NCBI GenBank assembly: GCA_013153655.1
Contig: JAADEB010000170.1
Location: 1 to 5,798 of the forward strand
Origin: Chlorobiota bacterium
Lineage (GTDB): Bacteria; Bacteroidota; Bacteroidia; Flavobacteriales; Flavobacteriaceae
Direction: 5' to 3'
DNA: 5,798 nt
In this document: positions 1 through 5,238 of the stretch, in pieces
Layout: each line of letters opens with the position of its first letter
Position numbering within the stretch: the stretch's first letter is position 1
The notes under the pieces: generated by a model
What the model was told of the DNA's origin: nothing
Databases searched by the model: none
What the model saw: only the letters and a program-made list of their open reading frames with translations
Program-made: the position numbers and the translations under genes

Positions 1-15
1 AGAAATCCCCCAATC

Positions 16-47
16 TATTCAACACTTCAACCTTTCAACTATTCAAC
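16..47. repeat. Tandem octamer array, four units ending TTCAAC
   Basis: Four head-to-tail 8-bp units (16-23, 24-31, 32-39, 40-47) all end in TTCAAC; the first and last are TATTCAAC and the middle two differ only in the first two bases. The fixed 8-bp period without gaps is directly visible. The same unit recurs at 95-118 and 352-367, so this belongs to a family spread over the upstream region of folE. Function is unknown. It is not a CRISPR array, since there are no spacers. Confidence 0.8.
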
Positions 48-57
48 ACGAATAGCC

Positions 58-118
58 GGTTTAACGATTTAACGATTGCACGATTTAACAAATCTATTCA
101 ACTCTTCAACTATTCAAC
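58..118. repeat. Two-part octamer array (TTTAAC then TTCAAC units)
   Basis: The first half has four contiguous octamers (58-65, 66-73, 74-81, 82-89): GGTTTAAC, GATTTAAC, the variant GATTGCAC, and GATTTAAC again. After a short AT spacer come three TTCAAC-type octamers (95-102, 103-110, 111-118). The same order, including the odd GATTGCAC unit followed by GATTTAAC and then TTCAAC units, is seen at 316-367. The array therefore seems to have been copied as a block rather than grown independently at each site. Confidence 0.8.
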
Positions 119-166
119 AGAAAAAACACATTCCCCGTTCTCCATTTCCCGTGTCCCGAAAAACCA

Positions 167-194
167 CCGGTCACCGGTCATCCGTCATCGGTCA
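167..194. repeat. Tandem heptamer array, four units
   Basis: Four contiguous 7-bp units (167-173, 174-180, 181-187, 188-194) read CCGGTCA, CCGGTCA, TCCGTCA and TCGGTCA. The period (7 bp) and higher G+C set it apart from the flanking octamer arrays. No function can be assigned. It lies in a stretch with no credible gene between the octamer arrays at 58-118 and 199-230. Confidence 0.7.
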
Positions 195-198
195 AATC

Positions 199-230
199 GA
201 TTTAACGGTTCAACGATTCAACGATTTAAC
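199..230. repeat. Tandem octamer array, four units
   Basis: Four contiguous octamers (199-206, 207-214, 215-222, 223-230): GATTTAAC, GGTTCAAC, GATTCAAC and GATTTAAC. It mixes the TTTAAC and TTCAAC versions of the unit, which shows that the two are one family. It ends 8 bp before the palindromic module that opens composite repeat copy 1. Confidence 0.8.
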
Positions 231-238
231 AAAACAAA

Positions 239-367
239 GAGATTCCTCAGTCGTAAACTCCTTCGGAATGACAAGGGCAATTATTTGATTTAGTTAAGGT
301 TAAAGTTAAGGTTTCAATTTAACGATTTAACGATTGCACGATTTAACAATCTATTCAACTATCCAAC
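239..367 (+). repeat. Composite intergenic repeat, copy 1 (upstream of folE)
   Basis: Three modules occur in fixed order. First, 239-273 is a GAGATTCCTC...CGGAATGACA module whose ends resemble a common bacterial intergenic palindrome. Second, an ATTTGATTT stretch leads into the 20-mer GTTAAGGTTAAAGTTAAGGT at 293-312, found identically in copies 2 and 3. Third, an octamer array covers 316-347 (AATTTAAC, GATTTAAC, GATTGCAC, GATTTAAC), followed by two more units at 352-367 (TATTCAAC, TATCCAAC). The last unit ends 8 bp before the folE promoter-like box. Mobility or regulatory function is not shown by the sequence. Confidence 0.8.
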
Positions 368-375
368 AATTACCG

Positions 376-383
376 TATCTTTG
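376..383 (+). promoter_or_regulatory. Candidate Bacteroidota-type -7 box for folE
   Basis: TATCTTTG matches the Bacteroidota -7 consensus TAnnTTTG exactly. It ends 21 bp before the folE ATG, which would give a leader of roughly 15 bases. No clear -33 TTG is seen at the expected distance; that region is occupied by octamer units. It would drive folE and, given the short gaps, probably cysS and ftsX. Confidence 0.6.
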
Positions 384-404
384 TGCGTAATAATTCCATG
401 AAAC

Positions 405-1079
405 ATGAATTGCCACGATAAGAAAATCGACGAAATAGGAGACAACCATATCGGAAGCGTCCACTACCCGCTTCGCGACGACGCTTTCGACATGAGCGAC
501 GACGAAAAAATCGAAAAAATCGCCGGCCACGTAAAGGCCATTATCGAATTGCTGGGATTGGACACCGAAGACGACAGCATCAAGGGTACGCCCTGCCGCG
601 TGGCCAAAATGTATGTAAAGGAAGTGTTCCGCGGCCTCAATCCCGAAAATATGCCGCGTATGTCCACCTTCGAGAACAAGTACAAATACGGCGAAATGCT
701 GGTGGAAAAAAACATCCGCGTATTTTCCACCTGCGAACATCATCTGCTGCCCATCACCGGATTTGCCCATGTGGCCTATATTTCTTCCGGTCGTGTGATC
801 GGCCTGTCGAAAATGAATCGCATTGTAGACTACTACGCACGCCGTCCGCAAGTGCAGGAACGCATGACCAACCAAATTGCGGCCGCTTTGCAGGACGCCT
901 TGCAAACCGAAGACGTGGCCGTAGTGGTGGATGCCAAACACCTGTGCGTCAATTCCCGGGGTATCAAGGACCCGGACAGCTCCACCGTAACGGCTTATTT
1001 CGGCGGAAAATTCAAGGATCCCGCCGTTCGCAAGGAATTCCTCTCCTATATCGAACTCAACACCCGACATCTCTACTAA
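405..1079 (+). CDS. folE: GTP cyclohydrolase I
   Basis: This cytoplasmic enzyme converts GTP to 7,8-dihydroneopterin triphosphate, the entry step to tetrahydrofolate and related pterins, and also feeds 7-deazapurine (queuosine) synthesis. The 224-residue length is normal for the family. Visible signatures are LGLDTEDDSIKGTP (about 50-63), the zinc/catalytic motif STCEHHLLP (108-116), GLSKMNRIVDYYARRPQVQER (133-153) and KHLCVNSRG (178-186). The zinc ligands Cys110, His113 and Cys181 and the catalytic His112 fall at the same numbers as in the E. coli enzyme. The start at 405 leaves the expected variable N-terminus and lies 21 bp after a TAnnTTTG box, with no Shine-Dalgarno sequence. cysS follows after 12 bp. 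No residue is missing; identification is firm. Confidence 0.97.
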   Translation: MNCHDKKIDEIGDNHIGSVHYPLRDDAFDMSDDEKIEKIAGHVKAIIELLGLDTEDDSIKGTPCRVAKMYVKEVFRGLNPENMPRMSTFENKYKYGEMLVEKNIRVFSTCEHHLLPITGFAHVAYISSGRVIGLSKMNRIVDYYARRPQVQERMTNQIAAALQDALQTEDVAVVVDAKHLCVNSRGIKDPDSSTVTAYFGGKFKDPAVRKEFLSYIELNTRHLY

Positions 1080-1091
1080 AAATCAGCATCC

Positions 1092-2579
1092 ATGGCCAAA
1101 ACCCTCGATGATTATCGCCAAGAACTGAAAATCTACAATTCCCTGACCGGCAAAAAGGAAACATTCGAACCTTTGGTGCCCGGCCACGTGGGTATGTATG
1201 TATGCGGTCCCACGGTGTACAGCCACGTGCATCTGGGAAACGTGCGTACCTTCGTGTCCTTCGACGTGATTTACCGCTACCTGAAACATTTGGGTTTCAA
1301 GGTGCGCTACGTGCGCAACATCACCGATGCCGGCCATCTGGAAGATAATTCCGACGAAGATAAAATCAGCAAAAAGGCGCGGCTCGAAAAAATCGAACCC
1401 ATGGAAATCGTGCAGAAATACACGGTGGATTTTCACCGCATCCTGGACAAAATCAACAACCTGCCGCCCAGCATCGAGCCCACCGCCACGGGTCATATCA
1501 TCGAACAAATCGAAGCCACCAAGGAAATCCTCAACAAAGGCCTGGCCTACGAAGTAAACGGTTCCATCTATTTCGACGTGATCAAATACAACAAGGAAGT
1601 GGACCGCTACGGAAAACTCAGCGGCCGCAAAATCGAAGAATTGATCGCCAACACGCGCGAACTGGAAGGCCAGGACGAAAAGCGCAACCCGCAGGATTTC
1701 GCCCTCTGGAAAAAAGCCAAACCGCAACACATCATGCGTTGGCCCTCGCCTTGGGGTGAAGGATTCCCGGGTTGGCACCTGGAATGTACGGTGATGAGCA
1801 CCAAATATTTGGGTGAACAATTCGATATTCACGGCGGCGGTATGGACCTGAAATTCCCACACCACGAATGCGAAATCGCCCAAGGCAAAGCCCTTAGCGG
1901 AAAGGATCCCGTTCGTTATTGGATGCACGCCAACATGCTCACCATGAACGGCAAAAAAATGTCCAAATCCACCGGCAACACCATCCTGCCGGCCGAGATC
2001 TTCTCCGGCGACAACGACAAACTCAGCAAACCCTACGATCCGGCCACGGTACGTTTCTTCTTCCTCATGGCCCAATACCGCAATGTGCTGGACCTGTCCG
2101 AAGAAGCCCTGCAAGCCGCCGAGAAAGGACTCAAACGCCTGTGGGACGCCTACAACAAAATAGATGCCTTGCCGGAAAGCAAAGAAACTGATTGGAATTT
2201 GAACGCCTGGCGGGACAGCCTCTACGAAGCCATGAACGACGATTTCAACACGCCGGTGGCCGTGGCACGTCTCTTCGAAGGTGCCAAAACCGTAAACCAA
2301 ATCGCCCAAGGCCAAAAACACATCACCGCCGCGGACAAAAAACGCCTGAAAGACATTTTCGACACCTTTATGTTCGAAATTTTGGGTTTGCCGCGCGAGC
2401 AAGGCGAAGGTGCCTGCACCCAAAACCTGGACCACGTCCTGCGCATCCTCATCGACCTGCGCAACCAAGCCCGCAAGAACAAAAACTGGGAATTGGCCGA
2501 CCGCATCCGCGACGAACTGGCCGCCATGGGAATCCGCCTCAAAGACGGAAAAGACGGCACCACCTGGGAAATCGTATAA
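1092..2579 (+). CDS. cysS: Cysteinyl-tRNA synthetase (class I)
   Basis: This cytoplasmic enzyme attaches cysteine to tRNA-Cys using ATP. The 495 residues are slightly more than the 461 of E. coli. The Rossmann catalytic domain shows MYVCGPTVY (35-43) and the HIGH-type motif HVHLGN (45-50); the second half of the active site is KMSKS (289-293). The zinc site that selects cysteine is intact: Cys38, Cys232 (in GWHLEC), His257 and Glu261, with the same Cys-to-His spacing (25) as E. coli Cys209-His234. GGGMDLKFPHHECEIAQ (248-264) is typical. The C-terminal DALR/anticodon region includes NDDFNTP (382-388) and RNQARKNKNWELADRIRDEL (457-476). There is no Shine-Dalgarno sequence. It lies 12 bp after folE and 21 bp before ftsX, so co-transcription is likely. 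Confidence 0.98.
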   Translation: MAKTLDDYRQELKIYNSLTGKKETFEPLVPGHVGMYVCGPTVYSHVHLGNVRTFVSFDVIYRYLKHLGFKVRYVRNITDAGHLEDNSDEDKISKKARLEKIEPMEIVQKYTVDFHRILDKINNLPPSIEPTATGHIIEQIEATKEILNKGLAYEVNGSIYFDVIKYNKEVDRYGKLSGRKIEELIANTRELEGQDEKRNPQDFALWKKAKPQHIMRWPSPWGEGFPGWHLECTVMSTKYLGEQFDIHGGGMDLKFPHHECEIAQGKALSGKDPVRYWMHANMLTMNGKKMSKSTGNTILPAEIFSGDNDKLSKPYDPATVRFFFLMAQYRNVLDLSEEALQAAEKGLKRLWDAYNKIDALPESKETDWNLNAWRDSLYEAMNDDFNTPVAVARLFEGAKTVNQIAQGQKHITAADKKRLKDIFDTFMFEILGLPREQGEGACTQNLDHVLRILIDLRNQARKNKNWELADRIRDELAAMGIRLKDGKDGTTWEIV

Positions 2580-2600
2580 TTTTACGTACTTTTACAAGGG

Positions 2601-3476
2601 ATGAACTACGACAAACAATATTACACCTACCGCCGCAACAATCTGTATCTCTCGTTGTTTGTCAGTTTGTTTCTCATGCTTTTTCTGTTGGGACTCTTCG
2701 GTGTGATCCTCATCAACGCCGAATACCTGAACCGCTATTTCAAGGAAAAATTCACCTTGACGGTCTATTACAAATCCTCCACGCCCCGCAGCGTGATCAA
2801 GCAGGACGAGAAACGCCTCAAAGCCGATACCCTGGTCAAGGAAGTGGTGTTTATTTCCAAGGAAAAAGCCGCTGAACGCGCCAAAGAACTTTTGGGGGAA
2901 GATTTTATCGCCGTTTTGGGTGAAAATCCCTTACAGGACAATTTGGAAATCCACCTGCATGCACCTTATGTAAACGAACGGACCGTTAAGGCCTTCAAGG
3001 AACGCCTGATGCACAATCCCCACATCGATGAAGTGGCTTTCGAGGAAACGGTTTTGGACCTGTTGGACCGCAATGTGCGCAAAATCGGTATGGTGACGGT
3101 GGTGATTTCGGCCTTGTTTCTGATTGTGATTCTATTCCTGATTCGCAATACGGTGAAATTGAGCATCCAAACCAAGCGCCATATCATCAAGACCATGCAA
3201 TTGGTGGGTGCATCGCCGGGATTTATCATGCGGCCTTTCTTGTGGAAAAACACTTTGACGGGTTTGTTGGCCGGTTTGGCGGCTTCCGGCGTGATTTGGG
3301 GCGGACTGCATTATGTGTCGCGCTATCTGCAAGCCCTTGATATCGCCGGATTGCAACGCAAAACCCTTATGATGCTGGGAGCTTTGGTGTTGTTTGGCAT
3401 ATTATTGAGTTTTGTGACCACCTATTTTGCCGCTCGCCGCATCCTTCGTATGCGCACCGAAGAAGTGCATTTCTGA
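2601..3476 (+). CDS. ftsX: Cell-division protein FtsX
   Basis: FtsX is the inner-membrane partner of the ATPase FtsE; together they act at the septum and transmit a signal to peptidoglycan hydrolase activation. The 291-residue chain has the family layout: a short cytoplasmic N-terminus, TM1 about 17-40, an extracytoplasmic domain about 41-160 containing NPLQDNLEI (109-117), then TM2 about 163-183, TM3 about 216-238 and TM4 about 256-277. LVGASPGFIMRPFLWK (201-216) matches the conserved LVGA..FI.RPFL segment of FtsX/FtsX-like permeases. The tail is basic (AARRILRMR). ftsE is not in this window, which is not unusual outside Proteobacteria. The ATG follows AAGGG directly, too close for a classical ribosome binding site. 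It is probably the last gene of the folE-cysS-ftsX unit. Confidence 0.93.
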   Translation: MNYDKQYYTYRRNNLYLSLFVSLFLMLFLLGLFGVILINAEYLNRYFKEKFTLTVYYKSSTPRSVIKQDEKRLKADTLVKEVVFISKEKAAERAKELLGEDFIAVLGENPLQDNLEIHLHAPYVNERTVKAFKERLMHNPHIDEVAFEETVLDLLDRNVRKIGMVTVVISALFLIVILFLIRNTVKLSIQTKRHIIKTMQLVGASPGFIMRPFLWKNTLTGLLAGLAASGVIWGGLHYVSRYLQALDIAGLQRKTLMMLGALVLFGILLSFVTTYFAARRILRMRTEEVHF

Positions 3477-3488
3477 TCGATTATAAAT

Positions 3489-3532
3489 GTGAAAATATTT
3501 CACTTTACCAATTTATTAAAAACAGGTTTTTT
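3489..3532 (+). terminator. Weak hairpin pair after ftsX, possible terminator
   Basis: Two small inverted repeats follow the ftsX stop codon. GTGAAA (3489-3494) pairs with TTTCAC (3498-3503) around a 3-base loop, starting 12 bases after the stop. AAAAA (3518-3522) pairs with TTTTT (3527-3531) around a 4-base loop and is followed by one more T. Both stems are short and AT-rich, so they are poor classical terminators. Position after the last gene of the group is the main argument. They could equally be chance structure in AT-rich DNA. Confidence 0.25.
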
Positions 3533-3589
3533 AGATATTTATATGTCAATATACGGTTTTGAAATAATTGATCATACAATAAAAAATTT

Positions 3590-3622
3590 TCCCGAAACGT
3601 TGATTTTGACAAATTTTCGGGA
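3590..3622 (+). promoter_or_regulatory. Hairpin reaching the lipoprotein start codon
   Basis: TCCCGAAA (3590-3597) is complementary to TTTCGGGA (3615-3622), giving an 8-bp stem whose last base is the A of the ATG at 3622. The 17-base loop contains a further 3-bp pairing, TTG (3600-3602) with CAA (3610-3612). In RNA this would bury the start codon edge and could limit translation; in DNA it could be an operator. A TGATTTTG sequence at 3601-3608, one base off TAnnTTTG, lies inside the loop and could be the promoter box. No T-tract follows, so a terminator role for ftsX is less likely. Confidence 0.35.
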
Positions 3623-4506
3623 TGAAATATTTCTTTCTCCTTTGGCCAATCATGTTAATGGTTTTAGGGGGCGGTTGCGGAAATACAAATCAAAATCCGT
3701 CACCTGTGTCCGCCGGTATTTCCGTACAAACGAAAAAAAATACGTCCGAAAAATTCCGCCGGCAGGAGCCTAAACCGCGGCAAAACATTCCCTACACAAG
3801 CCCGAGCAAAACCATCCATGTGATGGTGGCTTTGGCCGATAACCGGCACCAAGGAATCGTGCCGGTACCGGAACGTTTGGGTAACGGTCAAAAACCGGAA
3901 ACCAACCTCTACTGGGGGGCCGCCTTCGGCGTAAAAAATTATTTCATACGCAAAACCCGGGATTGGCGATTATTGAAATCGGAGAAGGTGAATGACACCG
4001 TTTTGGAACGTTTGGTATTTCGCCACCGGAACAAAAATTTCTACCTGGTGGCCGATGCGTACGACGGCCGCTACATCCGGCAGGCGATAACGGATTTTTT
4101 GCAAAGCCTGGCCGGCCAACGAAAGGACACCCTTCATGTACGTGGCCAAACGGTGGGAATTTACGGAAATGCTTCGCTTGTGGCTTATGCGGGTCACGAC
4201 GGATTAATGGATTTTCGCTTGGAAAACACCTTCCGCAATGCGGACGGCCGGCGGCGGGATGCCATTATTCTGGCCTGCATGAGCCGTGATTATTTCGAAC
4301 CCTATTTATATTCGACCCAAGCAAGGGTCTTGGTATGGACCACCGGCCTGATGGCTCCCGAAGCCTACACCCTGCACGATGCCATAGCGGCCTACACCGA
4401 GGGACAATCACCGGCACAAATCCGCCTGGCCGCCGCGCGCGCTTATCACCGGTACCAAAAATGCGGCCTTCGAGCGGCCAAACATCTATTGGTGAGTGGG
4501 GAATGA
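3622..4506 (+). CDS. Conserved lipoprotein of unknown function, caspase-like candidate
   Basis: This 294-residue protein starts with a lipoprotein-type signal: Lys2, a hydrophobic core about 3-15, then GGGC with the lipidated Cys at 19. The -3 residue is Gly rather than the usual Leu, so the lipobox is relaxed. A polar Asn/Gln/Ser/Pro/Lys linker (about 20-62) leads to a globular domain (about 63-294). It contains VALADNRHQGIVPVP (69-83), NLYWGAAFGVKNYF (95-108), YLVADAYDG (141-149), VAYAGHDGLMDF (187-198), AIILACMS (214-221), WTTGLMAPEAYTLHDA (239-254) and a Cys281-containing helical end. These blocks look strongly conserved. Hydrophobic strand + GH.G with His192, then hydrophobic strand + AC with Cys219, resembles clan CD cysteine peptidases, but that is inference and activity is unproven. 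A periplasmic or surface location is expected. It is separated from ftsX by 145 bp and is probably transcribed on its own. Confidence 0.85.
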   Translation: MKYFFLLWPIMLMVLGGGCGNTNQNPSPVSAGISVQTKKNTSEKFRRQEPKPRQNIPYTSPSKTIHVMVALADNRHQGIVPVPERLGNGQKPETNLYWGAAFGVKNYFIRKTRDWRLLKSEKVNDTVLERLVFRHRNKNFYLVADAYDGRYIRQAITDFLQSLAGQRKDTLHVRGQTVGIYGNASLVAYAGHDGLMDFRLENTFRNADGRRRDAIILACMSRDYFEPYLYSTQARVLVWTTGLMAPEAYTLHDAIAAYTEGQSPAQIRLAAARAYHRYQKCGLRAAKHLLVSGE

Positions 4507-4772
4507 GAAAGAATTATGGAAGAGACGCATAAAATCAAGCTGTCATCCAATACTTATAAAAAGTCACAGAGCCATTACTCGATTTAATCCACCTGAGGAG
4601 GACACGGCGCTTAAACGCTCAAAAAGAAGGGAAAAGGTCAAAGGAGAAAGGGAAAAGCAAAGTCAACAAATCTTGAAATCTAATTATCAGAAAATCAATC
4701 TTTTCAACCTTTCCCTATCCTACGAGGATCCTTTTGGGACAAGGGTCTTCGACAACTTTTCACCAGAAATAG
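4507..4772. other. Gene-free spacer after the lipoprotein gene
   Basis: No coding region can be supported here. An open frame crosses it (about 4496-4822), but its product is Lys/Arg-rich with no recognisable motif and ends inside repeat DNA. An imperfect inverted pair is present: AGGGAAAAGGT (4628-4638) against ACCTTTCCCT (4707-4716), one base of slippage, with about 70 bases between. A GCGCTTAAACGC near-palindrome lies at 4607-4618. Neither is convincing as a terminator. The DNA appears to be non-coding, possibly decayed repeat material. Confidence 0.5.
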
Positions 4773-4895
4773 GAGATTCCTCAATCTTAAACTCCTTCGG
4801 AATGATAGCGATAACTATTTGATTTGGTTAATGTTAAGGTTAAAGTTAAGGTATCAATTTATCGATTTAACGATTACGCGATTTAACAATTTAAC
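4773..4895 (+). repeat. Composite intergenic repeat, copy 2
   Basis: This is the same module order as copy 1. The GAGATTCCTC...CTCCTTCGGAATGATA module occupies 4773-4807 and is very close to 239-273, including the shared TAAACTCCTTCGGAATGA part. The ATTTGATTT stretch follows at 4818-4826, then the 20-mer GTTAAGGTTAAAGTTAAGGT at 4833-4852, identical to copy 1. The octamer array covers 4856-4895: AATTTATC, GATTTAAC, GATTACGC (drifted version of GATTGCAC), GATTTAAC and AATTTAAC. No gene start or promoter-like box follows directly, unlike copies 1 and 3. Confidence 0.8.
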
Positions 4896-4930
4896 AAAAA
4901 TCATGTTTCCATTCCACAATTTCCCGAAAG

Positions 4931-4967
4931 AGAGATCCCTCGTCGCTACGCTTTCCTCGGGATGACA
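4931..4967 (+). repeat. Solo palindromic module
   Basis: AGAGATCCCTCGTCG at the left and CCTCGGGATGACA at the right match the module that opens composite copy 3 (5061-5102), including CGTCGCT and GCTTTCCTCGGGATGACA. It lacks the 20-mer and octamer array that follow the module in the composites. Its ends (AGATCCCTC and the GGGATGACA side) are partly self-complementary, so it can fold on itself through GATCCC/GGGAT. Confidence 0.7.
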
Positions 4968-5010
4968 AAAGTTCCCCTTTTGTGCCGATATCGTCATAGG
5001 AACAGCTTCC

Positions 5011-5039
5011 TGTCATTCCGAACGAATGTGAGGAATCTC
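5011..5039 (-). repeat. Solo palindromic module, inverted
   Basis: On the + strand it begins TGTCATTCCGAACGAATG and ends GAGGAATCTC. Its reverse complement opens GAGATTCCTC and ends CGTTCGGAATGACA, matching the modules at 239-273 and 4773-4807. It is therefore the only copy in the minus orientation. With the plus-oriented module at 5061-5102 it forms a pair of inverted arms 21 bp apart: GAATCTC (5033-5039) pairs perfectly with GAGATTC (5061-5067), and 5011-5021 pairs with 5092-5102 at 10 of 11 positions. Confidence 0.75.
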
Positions 5040-5060
5040 TAATGTTGATAATGTAAATGT

Positions 5061-5183
5061 GAGATTCGTCGTCGCTCGTTACTCGCTTTCCTCGGGATGA
5101 CATTATTAAATATTTGATTTAATTTAAGGTTAAGGTTAAAGTTAAGGTGTCGATTTAACGATTGCACGCTTTAACGATTTAAC
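5061..5183 (+). repeat. Composite intergenic repeat, copy 3 (upstream of parC)
   Basis: The module at 5061-5102 (GAGATTCGTCG...CCTCGGGATGACA) is followed by an ATTTGATTT stretch at 5112-5120. The 20-mer GTTAAGGTTAAAGTTAAGGT is at 5129-5148, identical to copies 1 and 2 and preceded here by one extra TTAAGG-type unit. The octamer array covers 5152-5183: GATTTAAC, GATTGCAC, GCTTTAAC and GATTTAAC. The array ends 12 bp before the parC promoter-like box and would overlap its -33 region. Confidence 0.8.
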
Positions 5184-5195
5184 AAATAAAAACCC

Positions 5196-5203
5196 TATTT
5201 TTG
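5196..5203 (+). promoter_or_regulatory. Candidate Bacteroidota-type -7 box for parC
   Basis: TATTTTTG fits TAnnTTTG exactly and ends 35 bp before the parC ATG, implying a leader of roughly 28 bases. No TTG stands at the -33 distance; that position falls in the octamer array at 5152-5183. The leader (about 5211-5238) shows no Shine-Dalgarno sequence, as is usual in this phylum. Confidence 0.6.
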
Positions 5204-5238
5204 TCATTTGAAAAATTCAGTATTCAGCGTAACAACTT

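Noticed and set aside
76..288. 70-residue frame in the folE upstream region
   Set aside because: It is made wholly of octamer, heptamer and palindromic repeat DNA; its peptide (NSFGMT...) is a typical translation of such repeats.
293..312. Telomere-like GGTTAA repeat
   Set aside because: Only three irregular units occur per copy, inside a chromosome region between housekeeping genes; no sign of a linear end.
16..367. CRISPR array or replication iterons
   Set aside because: Units are 7-8 bp and contiguous, without spacers or a leader; no cas genes, replication initiator or DnaA boxes (TTATCCACA type) are visible.
351..1070. 239-residue minus-strand frame opposite folE
   Set aside because: It lies entirely over folE and the repeat DNA before it; composition is His/Phe/Val-rich, as expected for antisense of a biased gene.
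1083..2468. 461-residue open frame on the minus strand opposite cysS
   Set aside because: It is a mirror of the strong codon bias in cysS; the product is Phe/Val/His-rich with no recognisable motif, and cysS on the + strand is unambiguous.
3489..3773. 94-residue frame overlapping the lipoprotein gene
   Set aside because: It starts inside a small hairpin, runs through AT-rich spacer and overlaps the lipoprotein in another frame; it has no motif.
4891..5103. 70-residue minus-strand frame
   Set aside because: It translates the palindromic modules (SSRGKR, SFGMTG); the peptide repeats only because the DNA does.
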